Shown in pieces: positions 55,992 through 63,876 of a stretch of DNA of 64,000 bases. Below the pieces are notes generated by a model. The model ran no database searches, was not told the origin of the DNA, and saw nothing but the letters and a program-made list of their open reading frames with translations. Position numbers and translations under genes: made by a program. Every line of letters starts with the position of its first letter. Within the stretch, counting starts at the first letter, position 1. This DNA is from Rhizobium bangladeshense (GTDB lineage: Bacteria > Pseudomonadota > Alphaproteobacteria > Rhizobiales > Rhizobiaceae): contig NZ_LYPL01000003.1 of assembly GCF_001662075.1 (NCBI RefSeq), forward strand, positions 406,230-470,229, read 5' to 3'.

Positions 55992-56096
55992 ATGAGCATT
56001 CGCTTGAAAACTGTCGATTTCAGCGACTTACCTGGAAGTGATTCGTCAAATCGGAGATATTCGCGCCACGAAAGTTTATCGCCAGTTGGCCTGTAA
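55992..56096 (+). CDS. candidate 34-residue small ORF
   Basis: A 35-codon frame with a perfect GGAGGA five bases before the ATG, on the plus strand, facing away from mraZ. It reads MSIRLKTVDFSDLPGSDSSN and ends HESLSPVGL, Ser-rich without hydrophobic segments. Its last 16 bases overlap the 3' end of rnpB on the opposite strand. No family is recognised, and conservation would be needed to believe it. Confidence 0.25.
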   Translation: MSIRLKTVDFSDLPGSDSSNRRYSRHESLSPVGL

Positions 56097-56486
56097 GCCG
56101 GGTTCTGTATGGCTCCGGCGTGAACCGGAACGTGGCAGCCATTCCTCTGGGACAGCGTTCGCACGCTGCCTCGCGCAACCCACCCGGATGACTGGCCTGG
56201 AAACCGGCCGGAAGGCCTTTCGGCCCGCCGCGTCATCCCTATTCGGTCTTGCTCCCGGTGGGGTTTACCGTGCCATATCCGTTGCCGGAAATGCGGTGGG
56301 CTCTTACCCCACCCTTTCACCCTTACCTGTCATGACAGGCGGTTTGCTTTCTGTGGCACTTTCCCTGAGGTCGCCCTCGCCGGACGTTATCCGGCACCGT
56401 GTCTCCGTGGAGCCCGGACTTTCCTCACCTTACCGCCTTTCGGCATTGATAAAGCGCGGCTGCCCGGCCAACTGGCAGGGCTCACA
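56081..56486 (-). ncRNA. rnpB: RNase P RNA (bacterial type A)
   Basis: Catalytic RNA of RNase P, which trims tRNA 5' leaders. On the minus strand the conserved P4-related segment AGGAAAGTCCGGGCTCC follows about 50 bases from the 5' end, and ACAGAACCCGGCTTAC, its partner, lies at the 3' end. The ends pair through CAGTTGGCC and GGCCAACTG (helix P1). In between are GGGTGAAAGGGTGGGGTAAG and GCAAGACCGAATAGGGATGA, both hallmarks of the alphaproteobacterial RNA. The length of about 405 bases is normal. It lies between the FAD oxidoreductase genes and mraZ. The ends are estimated to within about ten bases. Confidence 0.97.
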
Positions 56487-56526
56487 TAAACGAGAGAGAG
56501 CGCAATTTCCATAAAAAATGATAGTT

Positions 56527-57702
56527 TCAGGAAAATTGCGGTGTAAAATCCGTGGAATAGCCCTGCTGGCTGATCCTGCCCGACAAAAGCAGCTCCGCCC
56601 CGAGCCGTCCGATTTCGTCCGAACTCTTGGCCGACGTGCCGGCACAGCCCGTCAGCACGGCAATGGCAGGCGACGAGGTGTAGCCGATCATCGGGTAGCC
56701 GCTTTTCGTATAGGACACCACGCAGGCAGCCGTCGAAATCGCAAGCGGCGCCAGATCGGGCACCAAGTCGGCAGCGATGCGGTGAAGATGCGTCCGCACG
56801 GTTTCGCGTCCCTCCGTTCTGAACCAGGCGCGCATTTCTGCCTCGTCGCCGAGCACCAGATCGTCCGGATCACCGCCGATCTTCAGATAGAATTTGCCGT
56901 CGGGATAACGGATCGGCGGCAGCAGATAGATATGGATGCCGGGCATATCGAGAATGAGCGACGGCATGGTCGCAAGACGCTCGGCATCCGCCTCGCTCAC
57001 CTCGAAAAGCGTGACCGTCCGGCCATAAACCGTCATTGCAACGGGACGCGGCAACAGATTCTCCGCAATGGAAAATCCGCCCGCGGCGAGCAGCAGCTTG
57101 TCAGCGCGATAGGTCAGGCCACCGGCAGTTCTGACGACAGCCGAGCCACCCTCCTCGCGAATGGAAACGGCATGGTCGCGGATGACGGCGGCACCCGCCT
57201 TTTCCGCCAGCAGCGACTGCGCCTTGACCAGCTTGCGCGGGCTGATATGTCCGGCGCCCCTCGCCTCGAAAACCCCGGCGCAGTCATTGGGAAAGGCAAA
57301 GAAAGGAAAGGCGGCCTTCAGCCCCGCCTGGTCGAGAAGGCTGGTTTCGACGCTAAGCGAAACGGCGGCCTGTCGCGTCTCCTCGATGTATTCGCTTCCA
57401 CCGGGCGCGGCGACGACGCAGCCGACCTCGCGATAAAAATCGATGCCGCTGTCGCGAGCGATCTCGCCATAACGGCCGATCGAGCGGTTGGCGAGCAGAG
57501 CCCAGTTGCCGTTGGGGTCGATGGTGCGGGTGATGCGCCCCTCGTCGTAATGGCTGGCGAAGACGCCCTGATGCGCCTTGTGGTCGGCTGGCTCGTCCGG
57601 GCCGATCACCGCCACGCCATCCACTTGGCGCGCCAGATGCCGCGCGGCTGCCGCCCCCATCAACCCGCGGCCGACGACGATATATTTGAAATCGACTGCC
57701 AT
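56527..57702 (-). CDS. FAD-dependent oxidoreductase (DAO family), paralogue 1
   Basis: 391-residue FAD enzyme of the D-amino acid/sarcosine oxidase fold. The dinucleotide motif is VVGRGLMGAAAARHLARQ (9-26). FASHYDEGRITRTIDPNGNW near residue 60 and GAGHISPRKLVKAQSLLAEK are conserved with its neighbour, as are YLLPPIRYPDGKFYLKIGGD and VVSYTKSGYPMIGYT. These resemble sarcosine/N-methyltryptophan oxidase-like proteins, but the amine substrate is not known. It starts 11 bases after the end of paralogue 2, so the two form an operon. The ATG at 57702 has GGGAGC upstream. Confidence 0.9.
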   Translation of the reverse strand: MAVDFKYIVVGRGLMGAAAARHLARQVDGVAVIGPDEPADHKAHQGVFASHYDEGRITRTIDPNGNWALLANRSIGRYGEIARDSGIDFYREVGCVVAAPGGSEYIEETRQAAVSLSVETSLLDQAGLKAAFPFFAFPNDCAGVFEARGAGHISPRKLVKAQSLLAEKAGAAVIRDHAVSIREEGGSAVVRTAGGLTYRADKLLLAAGGFSIAENLLPRPVAMTVYGRTVTLFEVSEADAERLATMPSLILDMPGIHIYLLPPIRYPDGKFYLKIGGDPDDLVLGDEAEMRAWFRTEGRETVRTHLHRIAADLVPDLAPLAISTAACVVSYTKSGYPMIGYTSSPAIAVLTGCAGTSAKSSDEIGRLGAELLLSGRISQQGYSTDFTPQFS

Positions 57703-57713
57703 GATGCTCCCTT

Positions 57714-58898
57714 TCAGGCAAAGACCGGCGTCAGTTCGCCGCCGAAATCCGAGTCGCCAAGCCGCCCTTCGGTCAGAAGCACCGCGCCCAATCGTCCAAG
57801 TTCGTCGGAGGATTTGGCGGCGACGAAATTGCCGCCGGTCAGCACCGCGATGCGCGGCGACTGCGTGAACCCCGCATAAGGATAACCGGTCGGAGTGAAA
57901 TTCGCCACGCACGGCCCTGATGTCACCGGGCAGCCTGCAAGTGCTGGCATTAGTTGCAGGGCGATGCGGCAAAGATGATCGCGCTCGGCAGCGCTGCCGT
58001 CGGAACGAAACCACGCACCGGCATCCTCCAGCCGATCGATGGAAAGCGTCTCGGTATCGCCGCCGAGCTTCAGATAGATTTTTCCGTCCGGATAACGCAC
58101 CGGCGGGAGAATATAAATGTGATCCTCTTCGCGGTCGCCGAGCACGATCGTCGACGGCATGTCGCCGAAGACCGCCATTTCGCGCTCACCGATTTCATAG
58201 AAGACGACCGTGCGCGCCATCACCTTGGTATCGACGGGACGCGGCAGCAGCGCATGGAAATTGCTGAAGCCGCCAGCCGCGACCAGCACCCTCTCGGCGC
58301 TATAGCGCCTTCCGTCGACCGTCACCTCGACATGGGCACCGGTGTCGCGCACGGATGTCGCGGTTGCCTCGATCAGCGTAACGCCACCCTGTTCCGCGAG
58401 CATCGCCTGGGCGCGCACGAGCGCTCGCGGATTGATATAGCCGGCGCGCTTGCGTTCGAAATAGCCGCGAAAATCAGGATCGACCGCAAGAAAAGGGAAG
58501 CGGCCTGGAAGTTGCGCCGATGCGATGGTCTCGATCTCGCTGCCGAGCGTCCGGCTGACGGTCAACGCCCGATCGATGTAATCCTGCTCGCTTTTCTCAG
58601 GGGCTGCAAAGAGGCAGCCGACTTCCGAAAAGAAGGAAATGCCGCTCCTTGCCTCGATCGCACGATAGCGGTCGAGCGCGCGGGCGGCGAAACTTCCCCA
58701 GGCCAGATTGCCGTCGAATGTCCGGGTGATGCGCGCCTCGTCGTAATGGCTGGCGAAGACGCCCTCATGCGATTTGCGCTGAGCCGGCTCTCGCGGACCG
58801 ATCAGCGCAATACCGTCGGCCATTGAAGAGAGATGCCGGGAAGCCGCGGCACCCATCATGCCGCGTCCGATGATGATGAACCTGAAATCGACTGCCAT
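57714..58898 (-). CDS. FAD-dependent oxidoreductase (DAO family), paralogue 2
   Basis: 394-residue paralogue of the following gene, with the same layout: MAVDFRFIIIGRGMMGAAAS (FAD motif), FASHYDEARITRTFDGNLAW, GYINPRALVRAQAMLAEQGG, IYILPPVRYPDGKIYLKLGG and CVANFTPTGYPYAGFT. The ATG at 58898 is preceded by GAGGTGGG and gives the same MAVDF start as paralogue 1; an upstream start at 58934 adds 12 unrelated residues. The order in transcription is paralogue 2 then paralogue 1. A tandem duplication followed by divergence is the simplest explanation. The substrate is unknown. Confidence 0.9.
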   Translation of the reverse strand: MAVDFRFIIIGRGMMGAAASRHLSSMADGIALIGPREPAQRKSHEGVFASHYDEARITRTFDGNLAWGSFAARALDRYRAIEARSGISFFSEVGCLFAAPEKSEQDYIDRALTVSRTLGSEIETIASAQLPGRFPFLAVDPDFRGYFERKRAGYINPRALVRAQAMLAEQGGVTLIEATATSVRDTGAHVEVTVDGRRYSAERVLVAAGGFSNFHALLPRPVDTKVMARTVVFYEIGEREMAVFGDMPSTIVLGDREEDHIYILPPVRYPDGKIYLKLGGDTETLSIDRLEDAGAWFRSDGSAAERDHLCRIALQLMPALAGCPVTSGPCVANFTPTGYPYAGFTQSPRIAVLTGGNFVAAKSSDELGRLGAVLLTEGRLGDSDFGGELTPVFA

Positions 58899-58979
58899 AT
58901 CCCACCTCGCTAAATTCCAGCGATACCATGGCAATCATCTTGAATCATCCAGCTCTTGTCAGGGATAAGCGCTACAGGC

Positions 58980-59600
58980 TCAGAGCATTGCGAGAACCTT
59001 GCCGCAATAGGACTTGGACACCGGGTTCATGCGCGTGGCGCCATGACCGGCATTGTATTTGAGGATGGTGTTGCAGGTCTCGCCACCACCGAGATCATGA
59101 GCGGCAGCCAGATATTTCATGCCGTACTTGATGTTGGTTTCCGGATCGAACAGGCCCTTGGCGCTGCCGGAATAGCCCATCATGCGGGCAGTTGCAGGCT
59201 TTATCTGCATCAGGCCGATTTCACCGCGGCTGCCGCGCGCATTCGGATTGAAATTGCTTTCGATACGGATGACAGCGGTCGCAAGCGCAACCGGTACATC
59301 ATATTGGTTCGCATATTTGCTGATCAGTGCGGAATAGGAATTGCCGGAAACATTAGCGACGGGATAACCGCTCTGGCGCTCGACCGTCTTCAGTGTGCGT
59401 TCCGCCGTCTTGAGCGGACGCTTCGCCGGCTTGACCGAACGCTCCGCTTTCTTCAACGGACGCTCCGTCTTCTTCGAAGGACGCTCGACTTTCTTCACCG
59501 GCGCATCAGCTCGCACACCCCAATCATTCGCAAAGGCAAAGCTATTTCCGGCCAGCACCATGCCAACGCATGTTGCAGCAACAACAATCAGTTTTCTCAT
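58980..59600 (-). CDS. lytic transglycosylase (SLT domain) with heptapeptide repeats
   Basis: 206-residue exported enzyme cleaving the peptidoglycan glycan chain to give 1,6-anhydromuramic ends. A signal peptide covers residues 1-25 (MRKLIVVAATCVGMVLAGNS, cleavage near AFA). A basic region at residues 35-76 consists of six tandem seven-residue units of the type LKKAERP. The catalytic domain (about 88-206) has the catalytic E114 in AVIRIESNFNPNARGSRGEI, GLMQIKPATARMMGY and LKYNAGHG. The ATG at 59600 matches the start of the signal peptide. It is monocistronic; the basic repeat may bind cell-wall or acidic polymers. Confidence 0.92.
   Translation of the reverse strand: MRKLIVVAATCVGMVLAGNSFAFANDWGVRADAPVKKVERPSKKTERPLKKAERSVKPAKRPLKTAERTLKTVERQSGYPVANVSGNSYSALISKYANQYDVPVALATAVIRIESNFNPNARGSRGEIGLMQIKPATARMMGYSGSAKGLFDPETNIKYGMKYLAAAHDLGGGETCNTILKYNAGHGATRMNPVSKSYCGKVLAML
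59373..59498 (-). repeat. six tandem 21-bp repeats coding a heptapeptide
   Basis: Within the transglycosylase gene, residues 35-76 read VKKVERP, SKKTERP, LKKAERS, VKPAKRP, LKTAERT and LKTVERQ. The DNA shows corresponding imperfect 21-base repeats. Such arrays can expand or contract by slippage. Confidence 0.85.
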
Positions 59601-59809
59601 GTAGTCTTGAACACTCCGACCCAAAGAATTTCCGGACGGCGCGCCTCGCTGTCACAATGAATACCAGATCAATGACCGATCTGGATTCGCGGCAATTCTT
59701 ATAGTTTCACATAGCGCCCGTGGTTTAACTCGAAAACAACCCCGAGTACCGCTTGGCGGAGGTTCTTAGACCATCGCAATGAGGAGATAATAGGGAAATG
59801 ATGTGGCAG

Positions 59810-59843
59810 GCCGAATTTCGCGCTGCAGTGCGAAACTCGGCGT
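59810..59843 (-). terminator. hairpin after the amidase gene
   Basis: On the minus strand GCCGAGTTTCGC and GCGCGAAATTCGGC form an imperfect stem about 20 bases after the amidase stop. There is no T-run. Confidence 0.4.
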
Positions 59844-59862
59844 TTCAGTAATTGTCGAGGAA

Positions 59863-60624
59863 TCAGGAATAACGCGGCAAGGCCGACAGTAGCCGGTGCA
59901 ACGTGTCGATCGTCGAGAAATCGGCGATGCCATCTATCCGTTCGGGCCGAAAATGCCGCTGGAAAGCTTCCACGTCGCCTGCCGTTTTTTCTGAAAATTG
60001 CCCCGTGATTTCAGTGCCGTAACCATAGAGCGACAGCATCGACTGCAGTGCTTCGACGGGTTGGCCGGCATCACCGCGCTGGAAGAAGCGTCCGCCGGTG
60101 ATCGTTGCCGGCTCGACCCAGTGCCCGATGCCCGCCCGGTGGAGCTCCGCCCAGGGGAACTTTTCACCCGGATCGACCTTGCGAATCGGGGCGACATCTG
60201 AATGCGCAAGCACCCGTTCCGGCGCGATCGACCAACGTTTGACACAGTCCCGACACAATTCGATCACCGCCGCGATCTGCTCTTTCGGATAGTCGGGAAG
60301 GCCGCCGGGATGGCCGGCGTTGGCGATCTCGATGCCGATCGACAGCGAATTGATATCGCTCTCGCCGTGCCAGCTGCTCTTCCCGGCATGCCACGCCCGC
60401 CTGCTCTCCGGCACAAGTTGGATGACCTCGCCATTCTCATGCACGAAGTAATGGCTGGAGACCTGGCTTTCGGCGCAACAGAGCCAGTCAAGCGCGCCAT
60501 CCGGCGTCGGCATGCCGGTATAGTGCAGCAAGATCATATCCGGGCGACGCCCGTCCGTCCGCTCCCCGTGATTGGGCGAGGGCCGGACGCGAGCTTCCGC
60601 GTAATCCGCCTCGAAGGAGGTCAT
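59863..60624 (-). CDS. N-acetylmuramoyl-L-alanine amidase (AmiD/AmpD type)
   Basis: 253-residue zinc amidase of the Amidase_2 family that cleaves the bond between MurNAc and the stem peptide. Zinc ligands are H34 (in ILLHYTGM), H141 and D151 (in HSDVAPIRKVDPGEKFPW), with E99 in SIGIEIAN as the general acid/base. The C-terminal peptidoglycan-binding domain is seen as VEALQSMLSLYGYGTEITGQ and the following residues. There is no signal peptide, so it may be a cytoplasmic AmpD-like recycling enzyme, although the PG-binding domain suggests the AmiD type. Its ATG overlaps the stop of the TerB-DnaJ gene upstream (ATGA). Confidence 0.93.
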   Translation of the reverse strand: MTSFEADYAEARVRPSPNHGERTDGRRPDMILLHYTGMPTPDGALDWLCCAESQVSSHYFVHENGEVIQLVPESRRAWHAGKSSWHGESDINSLSIGIEIANAGHPGGLPDYPKEQIAAVIELCRDCVKRWSIAPERVLAHSDVAPIRKVDPGEKFPWAELHRAGIGHWVEPATITGGRFFQRGDAGQPVEALQSMLSLYGYGTEITGQFSEKTAGDVEAFQRHFRPERIDGIADFSTIDTLHRLLSALPRYS

Positions 60625-61328
60625 GCGGCCCGGCGTTCCTTCTCGATGGCCGCATAGGCTGCGTTGAGTGCCGCCATGCGCTCATTGGCAATCACATGGA
60701 ATTCCTTCGGCACGCCGCGCGAGATCAGTCGATCGGGATGATGTTCGCTGACGAGGCCGCGGTAACGGCGGCGGATCGTCGGAAAATCGTCAGAAGGCGA
60801 CACGCCGAGCACCTTGTAGGGATCGCCGCCGGACGAGACATGGCGGGCGGCGATCTGCTCGAAGCGGGTCTCGCTCATCTGGAAGATCACGCCGATGTGA
60901 CTGAGGAAATTCAATTCCTTTTCGTGAATCAGCCCGTCAGCCTTGGCGATATGGAAGAGGCCGTCGAGCACGTCTTCCAGCACCGTGCAATTGGCCGCAC
61001 AGGTAATGCAGAGCGCGGAGAGACGTTCGGCATAGGCCTCATAGCCGGCAACATCCTGACGCGCGAGATTATAAAGTCTGGCGACGTTCTTCGCTTGATC
61101 CTGCGGAAACTCGAAGATTTCCCGGAAAGCCTCGACCTCCCTCTCGCTGACGATGCCGTCGGCTTTGGCCATCTTCGCCGAAAGCGCGATGATCGCTACC
61201 GAGAAAGCGACCTTCCGCCGTGTCTCCGGATCGCCTTCGAAAACCGTGCGGATGGCCTCGACCACCGCGGACAGCGCATTGCCCGCAGTATTGCCAATGG
61301 CATTCACCAGTTTTTCCCAGAAGGACAT
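60621..61328 (-). CDS. TerB-DnaJ domain protein (DjlA-like)
   Basis: 235-residue protein with an N-terminal TerB-like helical domain (about 20-150, KVAFSVAIIALSAKMAKADG and later DGLFHIAKADGLIHEKELNF, two copies of the TerB acidic motif) and a C-terminal J domain (about 168-235, DPYKVLGVSPSDDFPTIRRR). The J domain keeps HPD (in SEHHPDRLIS) and so can stimulate an Hsp70 ATPase such as DnaK. Unlike E. coli DjlA there is no clear membrane helix. The amidase gene overlaps its stop by four bases, suggesting a functional link with envelope stress. Confidence 0.9.
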   Translation of the reverse strand: MSFWEKLVNAIGNTAGNALSAVVEAIRTVFEGDPETRRKVAFSVAIIALSAKMAKADGIVSEREVEAFREIFEFPQDQAKNVARLYNLARQDVAGYEAYAERLSALCITCAANCTVLEDVLDGLFHIAKADGLIHEKELNFLSHIGVIFQMSETRFEQIAARHVSSGGDPYKVLGVSPSDDFPTIRRRYRGLVSEHHPDRLISRGVPKEFHVIANERMAALNAAYAAIEKERRAA

Positions 61329-61809
61329 TGAAAATCTCGCGTACTTGTCAACTTATAAGCAAACAGCTTGATCAAATAATCGTAGCCTTTGCAAGGCGAC
61401 GATTGGTCCTAGGCGCGAACACAGTTTTCACGATTTAGTAATTGTCGCACCGCAGCAAACGATTCACCCCTTTCGATTGAGGGAAGGCGCGCACCGCCGC
61501 GTCCTTTTGACAGGCGCGCGACGCGGCGCCGCAATTTCCACAACAGTTCTCGGTCCGCGTGTCGGGCTTCAAACGATTATATCAACCCTTCGGGCCGCAA
61601 AGCGGAAGAAGGCTGCATTTTTCGCAAATTCTTTACTTTACAGGCCCCCTTCCCTGCCGCATCCATGCGCTGATGCATGCGCCCCGGAAATCTACGGCGG
61701 CACCGGGGGCACGGCATGCACATACAACGGGCAAACGCATCGCATAAACGAAGTTCGATGCGACGAGCCTTAGCCAGCGCCGCCGCATCGAAACGCCATA
61801 GGAGGAATC
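61329..61809. other. 481-base intergenic region upstream of pfp
   Basis: A divergent spacer between the TerB-DnaJ gene and the phosphofructokinase gene. It holds the promoters of both, but no consensus box, repeat or conserved RNA was recognised. Short open frames on either strand have no ribosome site or family-like sequence. The last 20 bases carry AGGAGGAATC before the pfp ATG. Confidence 0.45.
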
Positions 61810-63021
61810 ATGGCCAAGCAGAAAGTTGCAATGCTGACCGCCGGAGGCCTCGCACCCTGTCTTTCCTCCGCTGTCGGCGGCCTCATCGAACGCTATAGCG
61901 ACGTTGCCCCTGAACTCGATATCGTCGCCTATAAGTCCGGCTACCAGGGCGTACTCCTCGGCGACAGCATCGAGATTACCCGTCAGATGCGGGAAAAGGC
62001 GCCACTGCTGCACCGCTATGGCGGCTCGCCGATCGGGAACAGCCGTGTCAAGCTCACCAACGCCGCCGACTGCGTCAAGCGCGGCCTCGTCAAGGAAGGC
62101 GAGAACCCACTGAGGGTCGCCGCCGAACGCCTTGCCGATGACGGCATCACCATTCTCCACACGATCGGCGGCGACGACACCAACACCACAGCCGCCGACC
62201 TTGCGGCCTACCTCGCCGCCAACGGCTACGATCTGACCGTCGTCGGCTTGCCGAAGACCGTCGACAACGATGTCGTGCCGATCCGCCAGTCGCTGGGCGC
62301 CTGGACGGCCGCCGAGGTTGGCGCCCATTTCTTCGATAATGTCGGCAACGAGCAGACCGCCGCCCCCCGCACTCTCGTCATCCATGAGGTCATGGGACGC
62401 CATTGCGGTTGGCTGACGGCCGCCACCGCCCGGGCCTATCTCCAGCGCACCAGCCGCAATCAATATGTCGACGGTCTAATGATGGATGCGCAGCTGAAAG
62501 GTATCGACGCGGTCTATCTGCCCGAAATGGCGTTCGATCTCGATGCCGAGGCCGCCCGGCTGAAGGAGGTTATGGATCGCACCGGCCATGCCACCGTCTT
62601 CGTGTCGGAAGGCGCTTGCCTCGACGCGATTGTCGCCGAGCGCGAAGCCGCCGGCGAGACCGTCAAACGTGATGCCTTCGGCCATGTGAAGATCGACACG
62701 ATCAACGTCGGTGCGTGGTTCCAGAAGCAGTTCGCCAGCCTCTTGAACGCCGAGCGTTCACTCGTGCAGAAATCAGGCTATTTCGCCCGCTCGGCGCCGG
62801 CAAACGGCGAAGACCTCAGGCTGATCCAGAGCATGGTCGATCTCGCCGTCGAAAGCGCACTCAATAAAGTGTCCGGCGTCACCGGCCATGATGAATCGCA
62901 GAATGGTAAATTGCGCACTATAGAATTCCCGCGCATCAAGGGCGGGAAGGCTTTTGACCTTTCGACGGCATGGTTTGCCGAAGTCATGGACAATATAGGC
63001 CAGAAATACAAAGAAGCATGA
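61810..63021 (+). CDS. pfp: pyrophosphate-dependent 6-phosphofructokinase
   Basis: 403-residue PFK of the PPi-using type, interconverting fructose 6-phosphate and fructose 1,6-bisphosphate reversibly. In the phosphoryl-donor site the motif is GGDDTN (120-125), in which D123 replaces the glycine of ATP-PFKs, and PKTVDND (148-154) has K149, the lysine of PPi-PFKs; D152 is the catalytic base. Substrate-binding EVMGRHCGWLTAATARAYLQ and the C-terminal region are intact. AGGAGGAATC precedes the ATG. The gene stands alone. Rhizobia mostly lack an ATP-PFK, so this enzyme may supply gluconeogenic or sugar-phosphate flux. Confidence 0.95.
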   Translation: MAKQKVAMLTAGGLAPCLSSAVGGLIERYSDVAPELDIVAYKSGYQGVLLGDSIEITRQMREKAPLLHRYGGSPIGNSRVKLTNAADCVKRGLVKEGENPLRVAAERLADDGITILHTIGGDDTNTTAADLAAYLAANGYDLTVVGLPKTVDNDVVPIRQSLGAWTAAEVGAHFFDNVGNEQTAAPRTLVIHEVMGRHCGWLTAATARAYLQRTSRNQYVDGLMMDAQLKGIDAVYLPEMAFDLDAEAARLKEVMDRTGHATVFVSEGACLDAIVAEREAAGETVKRDAFGHVKIDTINVGAWFQKQFASLLNAERSLVQKSGYFARSAPANGEDLRLIQSMVDLAVESALNKVSGVTGHDESQNGKLRTIEFPRIKGGKAFDLSTAWFAEVMDNIGQKYKEA

Positions 63022-63078
63022 TTGACGGATGGTTAATAAGGTGTCTTTGCTTGTTCCTGAGGAATGGGAGGAGACACC

Positions 63079-63714
63079 ATGTCGTTTGAAGCCTGGCTCG
63101 CTTTTGCGGCCGCATCCGCCATTATGCTGGCCATACCGGGACCGACGATACTGCTCGTCGTCTCATATGCGCTTGGCCACGGACGCAGGATGGCGTTTGC
63201 TACCGTCAGCGGCGTGGCGCTCGGCGACTTCACCGCGATGACGGCTTCACTCTTCGGCCTCGGCGCCGTCCTTGCCGCCTCTGCCACTCTTTTCACTGTC
63301 CTCAAGTGGATCGGCGGCGCCTACCTGATATGGCTCGGAATCAAGCTCTGGCGGGCTCCTGTCATCGGTGAGCCGGTTGCCGATAACGACAATCTTCCGG
63401 AGGAAAGATCGCTCAGGATTTTCCTCCACGCCTACGTTGTCACCGCCCTCAATCCGAAGAGCATCGTCTTCTTTGTCGCCTTCGTGCCGCAGTTTCTCAA
63501 CCCGGCCCTCCCCTTCTTCGGGCAGATGGCGATCATGGAGGCGACCTTCCTCGTGCTGGCGATCCTCAACGCTTCCGCCTACGCATTCCTCGCCCATAGG
63601 GCGCGCGGACTGATTCGCAAGGCAAGCGTCCAGCGCGCCGTAAACCGAACCGGCGGCACCCTGCTGATCGCTGCGGGCGCCGTAACGGCCGGCTATCGCC
63701 GTATTGCGGCTTAG
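63079..63714 (+). CDS. LysE/RhtB family amino acid exporter
   Basis: 211-residue inner-membrane transporter of the LysE family with about six helices. The N-terminus MSFEAWLAFAAASAIMLAIP, then GPTILLVVSYALGHGRRMAF (the conserved PGP motif with the following Arg), KWIGGAYLIWLGIKLWRAP, and LNPKSIVFFVAFVPQFLNPA are family-typical. The substrate (homoserine, threonine, lysine or other) cannot be assigned. GGGAGGAG precedes the ATG. The stop codon TAG (63712-63714) is formed by the left end of the dispersed repeat copy 2, so the C-terminus (GAVTAGYRRIAA) may be altered or shortened compared with homologues. Confidence 0.92.
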   Translation: MSFEAWLAFAAASAIMLAIPGPTILLVVSYALGHGRRMAFATVSGVALGDFTAMTASLFGLGAVLAASATLFTVLKWIGGAYLIWLGIKLWRAPVIGEPVADNDNLPEERSLRIFLHAYVVTALNPKSIVFFVAFVPQFLNPALPFFGQMAIMEATFLVLAILNASAYAFLAHRARGLIRKASVQRAVNRTGGTLLIAAGAVTAGYRRIAA

Positions 63715-63876
63715 AGCCTTTCCTGGTCAGATTGAAGCATTCTGCCGGAGCAGATTTTCATGGGCAGAGGCGATTGGCAATGGGCATCCCCTGGTATGTC
63801 CGAGCCGATCGCCTCCGTCGACCATCCGACTCCCTTTGAGCCATAGAGTGATGCAATCTGACCGGGAAAGGCTCTA
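63712..63876. repeat. dispersed inverted-repeat element, copy 2 (uninterrupted)
   Basis: A 165-base element in the reverse orientation to copy 1 at 17351-17704. Its left end is TAGAGCCTTTCCTGGTCAGA and its right end, read on the other strand, is CTAGAGCCTTTCCCGGTCAG. It carries no open frame. It begins inside the LysE stop codon, and an insertion-sequence end lies directly after it. Confidence 0.88.

Noticed and set aside
61477..61773. 98-residue open frame upstream of pfp
   Set aside because: No ribosome site, low-quality composition and no family-like motif; probably a chance frame in GC-rich spacer.
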